Shown piece by piece: positions 35,323 to 42,524 of a DNA stretch of 64,000 bases (positions are counted from its first letter, which is position 1; each line of letters starts with the position of its first letter). The DNA is from Cryobacterium sp. Y82. Lineage in GTDB: Bacteria > Actinomycetota > Actinomycetes > Actinomycetales > Microbacteriaceae. The notes under the pieces were generated by a model. The model did not search any database. It was not told the DNA's origin and worked only from the letters and a program-made list of their open reading frames with translations. The translations under genes were made by a program, and so were the position numbers. Location of the stretch: assembly GCF_002929495.1 (NCBI RefSeq), contig NZ_PJJJ01000028.1, forward strand, positions 1 to 64,000. The letters are read 5' to 3'.

Positions 35323-36270
35323 GTGGTCTTTTCCAGGCGCGACGCCGACGGCACCGGTGCTGCTTCCAGCCGAGCGGATGCCGTCCCCGGCCGTTCCCGC
35401 CACGCCGCGCTGGCCGGTGGCAAGCACCGCACGGCGGATTTGCCTGAGAATTTCACCCGCGGCTTTGCGTCCCTCGGCGACCTCGCCCTCAACGGGGTGC
35501 AGGTTTCGGCCCGGGCGACCGACCTCGCGACCGGACGGGTGCTGTTCTCGGTCGACGATCACGTGTCGATGCCAACGGCGAGCGTTGGCAAGGTGCTGCT
35601 GCTCATCGAGGTGGCCGCACGCCTGAACGACGCCGAATTCGGCCTGGCTACGATGCTCGAGCGGTTGACTGCGGATGCTGTGGGCGATTCCGGCGTCTGG
35701 CAACACCTGCAGATTTCACGGCTCGGCGTGGCCGACCTCGCCGCCCTGGTTGGCGCGACGAGCGATAACCTCGCGACAAACGTGCTCATTCGCGCCGTCG
35801 GACTGCACTCGGTTCGCACCCGCACCGAGCAACTTGGACTCAGTCGCACCGCGCTGCTGGATCTGGTGCGTTCCAAGCGCGGGCCGGATGACGCGCCACA
35901 GTTGTCGGTGGGCAGCGCCAAGGAACTCACCTGGCTATTCACAGCGCTCGCCCGCGGCGAGATCGTGGATGCTGAAACGAGCGCGCGGGTGATTGGCTGG
36001 CTGTCGCTCAACACCGACCTGTCGCTCGTGGCCAGTGCCTTCGGCCTGGATCCACTCGCGCACCGGGAGAGCGACCACGGTTTGCTTATGGTCAACAAGA
36101 CCGGAACGACTACCGGGGTGCGCAGCGAGGTGGGAGTCCTCCGTGGTCCCCGGGCCGGCGTGACGTACGCTGTGACGCTGCTGTTCGACGATGCTCAGCT
36201 CATGACCCGGCTCGCGGTTCTCGACGGCATGCGCGCGGTCGGGGCCGACCTGCTGGAGTACGTGCACTAG
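35323..36270 (+). CDS. Class A beta-lactamase-like serine hydrolase
   Basis: Protein of 315 residues with the penicillin-recognising fold. The active-site S-x-x-K is in MPTASVGKVLLLIE near residue 87, the S-D-N loop in GATSDNLATNVLI near 148, and the K-T-G triad in MVNKTGTTTGVRSEVG near 255. No convincing signal peptide precedes it; the N-terminal 40 residues are basic and low-complexity, so a role as a true resistance enzyme is uncertain. GTG at 35323 follows GAGGAGAGG by about 10 nt; an upstream TTG (35299) would place that site inside the gene. It may hydrolyse intracellular esters or amides. Confidence 0.8.
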   Translation: MVFSRRDADGTGAASSRADAVPGRSRHAALAGGKHRTADLPENFTRGFASLGDLALNGVQVSARATDLATGRVLFSVDDHVSMPTASVGKVLLLIEVAARLNDAEFGLATMLERLTADAVGDSGVWQHLQISRLGVADLAALVGATSDNLATNVLIRAVGLHSVRTRTEQLGLSRTALLDLVRSKRGPDDAPQLSVGSAKELTWLFTALARGEIVDAETSARVIGWLSLNTDLSLVASAFGLDPLAHRESDHGLLMVNKTGTTTGVRSEVGVLRGPRAGVTYAVTLLFDDAQLMTRLAVLDGMRAVGADLLEYVH

Positions 36271-36341
36271 CTGGCCCGAAGTTGTGCCATCGTGGAGTTG
36301 TCGGGCATTGAGGCCCGAAACCTACGCGAAGGAGCGATGCA

Positions 36342-37235
36342 ATGGCGGTCATCGGATGGATTGGACTTGGCCACATGGGTGGCCCCATGACGGCAAACCT
36401 GGTGAAGGCCGGGCACAGCGTACGCGGCTTCGACCTGAGCGCCCCTGCCCTTGAGGCGGCGGTGGCCGCCGGCGTCACGCGCGCGACGAGCATCAAAGAG
36501 GCCGTAGCAGGCGCCGACGTGGTCTTCACCATGCTGCCTAAGGGTGAGCATGCCCGCGCGGTGTACTTCGGCGACGAGGGGGTCTTCGCCCAGGCCGACC
36601 CGAAAACCCTGCTCGTGGAGTCGTCGACGATCGACATTGAATCGTCGCAGGCGCTGCACGATGCGGCGGCGGCGGCGGGCTTTCGCCTGGTCGACGCTCC
36701 GGTCTCTGGCGGCATCACCGGCGCGGAGAAGGGCACGCTCACCTTCATGATCGGAGGTGTTGCGGATGCCGTCGCCGACGCCACCGAGTACATAAAGCCA
36801 ATGGCCGCGAATATCATTCCGACCGGTGGCGCGACGACCGGCCAGGCCGCGAAGATCTGCAATAACCTCATGCTGTTCATCAGCCTCGCCGCGACCGCCG
36901 AGGGAGCGGTGCTGGCGGATCGCCTGGGACTTGACCCGCAGGTGTTCTGGGACATCGCATCCGTTTCGTCGGGCGACAGCTGGGCGCTGCGCACCTGGTA
37001 TCCAATTGCGGGGGTCGTGCCATCGGCGGCCGTGAACCGCGACTTCGCGCCGACTTTTACGGCCGAGCTCGCCAATAAGGACATCGGCCTCGCTGTCGCG
37101 GCCGCAGCCGCCACCGATACGCCGCTGGAGATTGGCCAGCACGTGCAGCAGCTGTTCCAACGCCTGATCGACCAGGGCCAGGGCGGCAAGGACTGCTCCA
37201 TGATCGTGAAGCTGGTCGACGGCACCCTGGCCTAG
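36342..37235 (+). CDS. mmsB: 3-hydroxyisobutyrate dehydrogenase-family oxidoreductase
   Basis: Beta-hydroxyacid dehydrogenase of 297 residues. Features: the Rossmann motif IGWIGLGHMGGPMTANLVKAGH at the N-terminus, substrate-binding VDAPVSGGITGAEKGTLTFMIGG near residue 120, and the catalytic Lys in GQAAKICNNLML near 170. AAGGAG lies 8 nt upstream of the ATG. The family includes valine-catabolic 3-hydroxyisobutyrate dehydrogenase and tartronate semialdehyde reductase; no valine pathway genes lie nearby, so the symbol is provisional. A small hairpin follows the stop. Confidence 0.87.
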   Translation: MAVIGWIGLGHMGGPMTANLVKAGHSVRGFDLSAPALEAAVAAGVTRATSIKEAVAGADVVFTMLPKGEHARAVYFGDEGVFAQADPKTLLVESSTIDIESSQALHDAAAAAGFRLVDAPVSGGITGAEKGTLTFMIGGVADAVADATEYIKPMAANIIPTGGATTGQAAKICNNLMLFISLAATAEGAVLADRLGLDPQVFWDIASVSSGDSWALRTWYPIAGVVPSAAVNRDFAPTFTAELANKDIGLAVAAAAATDTPLEIGQHVQQLFQRLIDQGQGGKDCSMIVKLVDGTLA

Positions 37236-37239
37236 ATGT

Positions 37240-37259
37240 ACGGCTGAACGCCCAGCCGT
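37240..37259 (+). terminator. Possible weak terminator after the dehydrogenase gene
   Basis: A 7-bp perfect stem (ACGGCTG/CAGCCGT) with a 6-nt loop starts 4 nt after the stop codon. It is short and lacks a U-tract, so it is only a candidate. The remaining sequence to 37498 contains no recognisable gene. Confidence 0.4.
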
Positions 37260-37498
37260 CGGCGAGGGGCCGGTGGACGCCTTCGATAAAGTGGTTGGCC
37301 TTTGACAGCTCCACTCCACAACCGGAAGTTCTCACCCATGTTCAATGACTACAGCGTGTCGTCACTTGTACTCAACCACCCTGCCTGGGCAGTACACCTA
37401 GCGCAGCGCGCCACGGAGGCGTGAGTCCCGGCCCGATTCAATTGTTTGAATGGACCGAGACTCACACCTCGCCAAGCGGATGCGCGCGCCTGGCCGGC

Positions 37499-38998
37499 TT
37501 AGTCCGGCAGGGTGTACGAGGACAGTCCCGTTGCTCCGCCAACGACGAAGGTGTTCTTGCTGGTTTCGACGCCGGCCATGCGCGCCGCGGCCGCCGAGTA
37601 GGCGGTGCTGTCGAGAGCGATCAGGTCACTCGTGCACGGTACCGCGTCGTTCCCAGCGTCGTATTCCACCACGGAATCGTTCTCGGCGCCGCTTTTCGGC
37701 GCCGAGAACGCATCGCGGATCTCATTGCAGGGGAGAATCGCGTCTTTTGGCACGTCTCTGGCGTCCCCGCGCAGCATGTCGACCAGGCGCACTGTGCCTG
37801 AAATATCGAATGGCCGAGTTGGGGAGAAGCTTCGAAAGGAGAGCGCGGCCGTTTGAGTCTCGTTGAGCCCGGCATCGCCCACCGGGTAGGTCCACCCGAT
37901 ATCGCCGGAGAGCGGGTCTACCCCGATGACGTCCATGTCATAGTCGGCGCGACTGCGGTCGATCGTGGTGCCGTCCGCACCGAATGCACCGGTTTCCGTG
38001 CCCGCATTGGTGCGACACAGCGGCACCAGGCCGTCCACCAGATCGTATTCGATCGGGGACCCGGCGCAGGTCGCGGCACCGGCGAGACGCCAGAGCACGT
38101 CACCCGTTGCCGGATTGAGCCCGACCACCGCTCGCTTCGTATAGTCGTGCACAAATTCACCGCCGTCGACTCTGTCTTGGTCGACGAAGTAGCCGCTGCC
38201 CACGATCACGTCGTCGGACTCGAAAATGCTCCAGTTCCAGCCCCCATCGCTCGTGTACCCCTCGCCAAACACGTCAGCGTACGGAACCTGCCACACAGTA
38301 ACGCCGCCCGCGCTGTATCCGAGTTGTTCGATGGCACCCTCGGACCGGTCATTGGTCGAAAAGATGTTGGTACCGATCAAGCGGGCACCATCGGGAACGG
38401 CGACGGTCGTGTCGGCGACGATGGTGCCTGAATTCGGCACGCTGCGAAACCACGCGCTGTCGCCGCCCGCAGTCTCCTTCGAGTATCCGCGAAAGCACAC
38501 TGCCTTTCCGTCGGCACAGACGCTCGGCACCGAGTTCGCCCAGATTTCGTCGTCCAAGCCCACGGTCGAGGTTGCGGTACCGATTTCCGAAATCATGAGA
38601 TCGGACCAGCCCTCCGGGTCATCCGGGTTCGTCGACGGGCTCAGGTAGGTGACGAACGACTTTCCGCCTGATTCGAGGCCGGCCAGGGTGATTGAGCTTT
38701 CCGCCGAGACCGCTCCCAATCCGGCCATGTTTCGCCATTCCTCCGTGCCGGTGGCGGCGTCCCAGACGACGACGTGCAGTGCGCCGTCCGTGGCTGCGAC
38801 ATACGAGGCGACATAGCCATCCAGGTAAATCGGATACCCGACGAGGTCGACCTCCGCTGTCCAGGACGGCTCGATGGGCGCTGTCAGGTCGAAGGGATCG
38901 GCCGCAGCAGGCGCTTCCGGTGCCGGCGCGGAGCATCCGCTGAGAGCGGCAAGGACTGCCATTGCAATCAATGAAGTGGACGTGAAATGTCGTGACAT
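37499..38998 (-). CDS. PQQ-like repeat lipoprotein of unknown function
   Basis: Exported lipoprotein of 499 residues. The signal peptide is MSRHFTSTSLIAMAVLAALSGC (lipobox LSGC), and the start at 38998 is chosen because GGGGGA lies 3 nt upstream; the frame runs 37 codons further without coding sense. The mature part shows beta-propeller-like repeats of PQQ type (VWDAATGTEEWRN, GLNPATGDVLWRLAG, GVDPLSGDIGWTYPVG), suggesting an eight-bladed scaffold. Cysteine pairs (VCADGKAVCF, ATCAGSP...PLCR, LPCNE...VPCTS) probably form disulfides outside the cell. The function is unknown. Imperfect direct repeats flank the gene (see findings). Confidence 0.78.
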   Translation of the reverse strand: MSRHFTSTSLIAMAVLAALSGCSAPAPEAPAAADPFDLTAPIEPSWTAEVDLVGYPIYLDGYVASYVAATDGALHVVVWDAATGTEEWRNMAGLGAVSAESSITLAGLESGGKSFVTYLSPSTNPDDPEGWSDLMISEIGTATSTVGLDDEIWANSVPSVCADGKAVCFRGYSKETAGGDSAWFRSVPNSGTIVADTTVAVPDGARLIGTNIFSTNDRSEGAIEQLGYSAGGVTVWQVPYADVFGEGYTSDGGWNWSIFESDDVIVGSGYFVDQDRVDGGEFVHDYTKRAVVGLNPATGDVLWRLAGAATCAGSPIEYDLVDGLVPLCRTNAGTETGAFGADGTTIDRSRADYDMDVIGVDPLSGDIGWTYPVGDAGLNETQTAALSFRSFSPTRPFDISGTVRLVDMLRGDARDVPKDAILPCNEIRDAFSAPKSGAENDSVVEYDAGNDAVPCTSDLIALDSTAYSAAAARMAGVETSKNTFVVGGATGLSSYTLPD

Positions 38999-39182
38999 GG
39001 TTCCCCCGGTGTCGATCGCCCCTACCGCCAACGTACGATCTTCGTGAATTATGCCACATTTCACCCGGGCCCAGGTTTCGTGGCGACTACAGCGAGCCGC
39101 GGGTCCCAAATCGGTTCAAACGCCTCAACGACCCGAGACCCACACTCTACCGAGCGGATGCGTGCGCGCGCCCTGAAGACGC

Positions 39183-39569
39183 GTGCAGCAGGTCCGCGAC
39201 CAGCGCCAGGCCGTCGGCAGTGTTCCGCCCGCCGGTATCCGCTTGACTGAGACCGCACGGGAGACCGACAACGCGGCCTGGCTCGAACAGTTCACTTTGG
39301 AACTGCGCCTGCTTGAAGTGCCCGGGGATGCCATCGGCGATGCCGGTCTCGGACTGCTCGGCCTCATCGGGTTCAGGTTGTCAGCGCTGCCGCTCGTGCA
39401 AGGCGCGGCGGTGCGCGTTGACCTGCCCACAATCTCCATGTTCGTCGTCGTGATCGTCGGCGCAGTGCTGATGCCCACGTTCCTGCGGTCACTCGTGAGG
39501 GTGCCTCCGCGTGCCTGGATGCTCGTGGTCGCCGCTGTGCTGGGCATCGCTCTCCCGCTCGCTGAATGA
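39183..39569 (+). CDS. Hypothetical membrane protein, possibly internally deleted
   Basis: Open frame of 128 residues. Residues about 20-50 (LTETARETDNAAWLEQFTLELRLLEVPGDAIGDA) look like the cytoplasmic N-terminal helix pair of small actinobacterial membrane proteins. Two hydrophobic helices follow (ISMFVVVIVGAVLMPTFL and AWMLVVAAVLGIALPLA). The transition at GLGLLGLIGFRL is abrupt and the soluble part is short, so a deletion is possible. The GTG at 39183 has no clear ribosome-binding site; TTG at 39243 is an alternative that starts at the better-conserved part. No family was assigned. Confidence 0.4.
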   Translation: MQQVRDQRQAVGSVPPAGIRLTETARETDNAAWLEQFTLELRLLEVPGDAIGDAGLGLLGLIGFRLSALPLVQGAAVRVDLPTISMFVVVIVGAVLMPTFLRSLVRVPPRAWMLVVAAVLGIALPLAE

Positions 39570-39651
39570 AACTGCGCCGGTAGCCGACCTCGGCGGTCGA
39601 CAATGCTGCCGGCGATTAAGCTGATCACAAATAAGTTTCAAAGGAGATGCG

Positions 39652-41061
39652 TTGGCACTGAATCGTCGCGTGGTTGTCGGAGTGGATTCTTCGACCCAAA
39701 GTTGCAAAGTAGTCAGTGTCGACGCCGACACCGGAGAGCTGTTACAACAGCGCAGCGCCCCCCACCCCGATGGCACGAGCATCAACCCCGAGCGCTGGTG
39801 GGAGGCCTTCGAGAAAGCCGGCGGTGCCGCAGCCGCGCAGGGTGAAGGCGGTGTGCTCGCCCTCGGCGTGAGCGCGCAGCAGCACGGCATGGTCGCCCTC
39901 GACTCTGTCGGTGCGCCCGTACACGACGCCCTGCTCTGGAACGACGTGCGCAGCGCCCCGCAGGCCGCCGCGCTCACCGAGAAATACGGAGCGTCGATGT
40001 GGGCTGAGGAGGTCGGCTTGGTACCGGTCGCCTCGTTCACCATTACGAAGCTGGCCTGGCTGCACGAGAACCGTCCTGAGCTCGCGACGCGCGTGGATCA
40101 GGTGATGTTGCCGCACGACTGGCTCACCTGGAACATTCTCGGGCGGCCCGCCGAGGCCACGACCGACCGCAGCGACGCCTCCGGCACCGGGTATTTCTCG
40201 GTGCACAGCAATGAGTACCGCCACGATCTGCTCGAGGCCGCCCTGGGTCATGCCGCGCGAGTGCCACGCGTGCTCGGCCCGTTCGAACAAGCCGGGGTCA
40301 CGCCGGGAGGAGTCATCATCTCCGCCGGCGCCGGCGACAACGCGGCCGCAGCCCTCGGCCTCGGCGCCGAGGAGGGCGACGTTGTCGTCTCGATCGGTAC
40401 CAGCGGCACCGTGTTCGCGAGCACCGTGGCCCGCATAGCGGATGCCTCCGGCTCGGTCGCCGGGTTCGCCGACGCAGCCGGCGGCCAGCTTCCCCTGCTC
40501 GCGACCATCAACGGTGCCCGTACCCTCGTGGCGACGGCCGGCATGCTCGGCGTCGACATCGAACGATTCGGCGCCCTCGCCCTCGCCGCCCCGATCGATG
40601 CCGACGGCTTGCTCATGCTGCCCTACCTCGACGGCGAACGCACCCCGAACCTGCCGGATGCCACCGGTTCGCTGACCGGAATGCGCCGCGCCAATATGCG
40701 CCCCGAAAACCTGGCCCAGGCATCCGTTCTGGGTCTGGTCTGCGGCCTCGCTGACGCGCTCGACTCACTGCGCAGCCAGGGTGTGCCTGTGCGGCAGGTC
40801 ATTCTCATCGGTGGCGGCTCGCAGTCGCCCGCCGTGCAGAAAATTGCTGCGGATGTTTTCGGTGTGCCGGTCGTGCTGCCAGTCCCCGGCGAATACGTGG
40901 CCCTGGGGGCTGCCCGGCAGGCTGCGTGGGCGCTCGACGGTGACTTTCCGCTGTGGAAGCGCGAGATCGCCACCGAACTGGCGCCCTCGTCCACCCGAGA
41001 CTGGGCGATCGACGTGCGCGCACGCTACGCGGAGCAGCGCGAGCTGATCTACGCGGTCTAG
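39652..41061 (+). CDS. xylB: Xylulokinase
   Basis: FGGY-family sugar kinase of 469 residues phosphorylating D-xylulose to xylulose 5-phosphate. Features: VVGVDSSTQSCKVVSVDADTG at the N-terminus (phosphate-1 motif), GVSAQQHGMVALD, LWNDVRS, LPHDWLTWNILG, the GAGDNAAAALGLG block, SIGTSGTVFA (phosphate-2 motif) and VILIGGGSQSPAVQKIAADVFGVPV (adenosine motif). The TTG start at 39652 is supported by AAAGGAG 7 nt upstream. No xylose isomerase or regulator is adjacent, so this is a solitary kinase in this window. Confidence 0.93.
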   Translation: MALNRRVVVGVDSSTQSCKVVSVDADTGELLQQRSAPHPDGTSINPERWWEAFEKAGGAAAAQGEGGVLALGVSAQQHGMVALDSVGAPVHDALLWNDVRSAPQAAALTEKYGASMWAEEVGLVPVASFTITKLAWLHENRPELATRVDQVMLPHDWLTWNILGRPAEATTDRSDASGTGYFSVHSNEYRHDLLEAALGHAARVPRVLGPFEQAGVTPGGVIISAGAGDNAAAALGLGAEEGDVVVSIGTSGTVFASTVARIADASGSVAGFADAAGGQLPLLATINGARTLVATAGMLGVDIERFGALALAAPIDADGLLMLPYLDGERTPNLPDATGSLTGMRRANMRPENLAQASVLGLVCGLADALDSLRSQGVPVRQVILIGGGSQSPAVQKIAADVFGVPVVLPVPGEYVALGAARQAAWALDGDFPLWKREIATELAPSSTRDWAIDVRARYAEQRELIYAV

Positions 41062-41071
41062 CAGGCGCGCG

Positions 41072-42268
41072 TCAGGGGTAGCCGATGAACCAGAGCAGTA
41101 CGATGGCGACCGGCTGCAACGCGATCGATCCCGCCAGCAGCCCACGGCGCAGCGGCTTCGACCGTGCGATCGCCGGGTCACCGAGCAGTGGCGCGAGCGG
41201 CAGCAGCAAACGAAACAGGCTCTGCTGCGGCAGGAACACAGCTACCAGATAGAGTCCGTAGCTTGCCGAATAAGCCACCACCTCAAGCCGAAGCGGATAA
41301 AGCGCCCGCCGCGACAACCACCACCCAAACCCTGCCGTAAGCACGAGAACAAGCACGATACCGGCCAGGCCCAGGTATGTTCCGGCCATCAAAAACCACG
41401 GCGTGAGCGGCACGAACGAAACCCGACCGACGAAGCCGGTCCACCAGGACAGCTCAGTGGCCAGGTAGGCATCGTGAACGCCCGTGACAGCGCCAGCCAC
41501 GAGCGGCCAGGCCAGCCCCGCCGCCGCGATGACGAGCCCGGCGGTCACGATGGCCCGGCGCTCGCGCCAGGGAAACCGGTCCCGCTCACTCCAGCGCAGC
41601 AGCAGCATGATCGCGAGGGCCAACGAAAGTGCGAGCACCCCCGGCCGGGTGAACGCAGCCACGACCGCAACCGGAATCATCCAGAGGTAGCTCCGGTTCA
41701 TCATCAGGCCGAGGCTTGCAAAGACGCAGAACAGAAAAAGGCTCTCGGCATAGGCCGCCTGCAAAATGAACGACAGCGGCCCGAAACAGAACAGGGCGAC
41801 CGCCCACAGCGCCGAGTGAGCTCCCACCCGAGGTGCCAACAGGCGGTACAGAGCGAGCGCGGCCAGAGCGCCGAACAGGGTGGCCACGAGCACCCCTGCG
41901 ACGTAGAAGTCGAGGCCGGTCAGGGCAGACACGCCGCGCACGAGCCAGGGGAACACCGGCAGAAAGGCCCAGGCATTCGGCTCCACGTTGCCAGCTGAGT
42001 CTGTGGGAAGCTCGGTGGGGTACCCGTGCAGTGCGATCTGCCGGTAGAACGAACTGTCCCACGATCCCGAGAAGGTAAAGAAGGTCGGGTCGCTGCGGTA
42101 GCTCGCAAAGTTCCAGTCGAGTCGGATCGCGACGGCGAACAGGGTCGCCAGCAGGGTTGTCGTGAGCAGTCGGGACGCCGCCCAGATCACCAGCACCAGG
42201 CCCCACGGTGGTAGGCGGCCGAGGAGGGAGCGGAGCGCGCTCAGTTCTACTCCGCCCCCGTTCGTCAC
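41072..42268 (-). CDS. PIG-V-like mannosyltransferase family membrane protein
   Basis: Integral membrane protein of 398 residues with about 10 helices. The first extracytoplasmic loop contains SWDSSFYRQIALHGYP near residue 75, the W-D-x-x-x-Y-x-x-I-A-x-x-G-Y pattern of PIG-V/GT-C glycosyltransferases, followed by WAFLPVFPWLVR and AAYAESLFLFCVFASL with the conserved A-E-S-L. Such proteins transfer mannose from polyprenyl-phosphate-mannose outside the membrane to glycolipids or glycans. It converges on xylB with 10 nt between stops. Confidence 0.85.
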   Translation of the reverse strand: MTNGGGVELSALRSLLGRLPPWGLVLVIWAASRLLTTTLLATLFAVAIRLDWNFASYRSDPTFFTFSGSWDSSFYRQIALHGYPTELPTDSAGNVEPNAWAFLPVFPWLVRGVSALTGLDFYVAGVLVATLFGALAALALYRLLAPRVGAHSALWAVALFCFGPLSFILQAAYAESLFLFCVFASLGLMMNRSYLWMIPVAVVAAFTRPGVLALSLALAIMLLLRWSERDRFPWRERRAIVTAGLVIAAAGLAWPLVAGAVTGVHDAYLATELSWWTGFVGRVSFVPLTPWFLMAGTYLGLAGIVLVLVLTAGFGWWLSRRALYPLRLEVVAYSASYGLYLVAVFLPQQSLFRLLLPLAPLLGDPAIARSKPLRRGLLAGSIALQPVAIVLLWFIGYP

Positions 42269-42296
42269 CGCCCCAGACTAGCCGCCGGTGACGGGG

Positions 42297-42524
42297 CTAG
42301 CAGCAGCGCCCCTGCGGGTTCTTATCCTGGCGGTCGGTCTGGTCCCGCCAGAATTCGCGCTCGGTCAACAGCGGATGCGGCGCGCGGTCGAGGCCGGCAG
42401 CATCCGTTTCGCAGGAGGCCGCGTGGTGCGCCACGTACTTCTCGTAGGCGTCCTCGCCGAGGAGGCCTTTGAGGTACCAGGCCACGCCGCGGGCGCCCGT
42501 GCGGACGCCCGCCCACAGGGTCAT
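42297..42524 (-). CDS. YbdD/YjiX-family small protein
   Basis: Protein of 75 residues: MTLWAGVRTGARGVAWYLKGLLGEDAYEKYVAHHA, then HPLLTEREFWRDQTDRQDKNPQGRCC. This matches the small partner encoded after CstA-type transporters in many bacteria. Its ATG overlaps the cstA TAA by 1 nt (TAATG at 42522-42526), so the two are translationally coupled. It is thought to assist CstA/BtsT transporter function. Confidence 0.92.
   Translation of the reverse strand: MTLWAGVRTGARGVAWYLKGLLGEDAYEKYVAHHAASCETDAAGLDRAPHPLLTEREFWRDQTDRQDKNPQGRCC

Noticed and set aside
34072-35706. 544-codon minus-strand frame opposite the M13 peptidase
   Set aside because: The plus strand encodes an intact HEIGH zinc peptidase; the antisense product has no recognisable domain.
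35323-36270. Antibiotic-resistance beta-lactamase
   Set aside because: The fold motifs are present, but no export signal was found and the N-terminus is basic and low-complexity; a resistance role is not supported.
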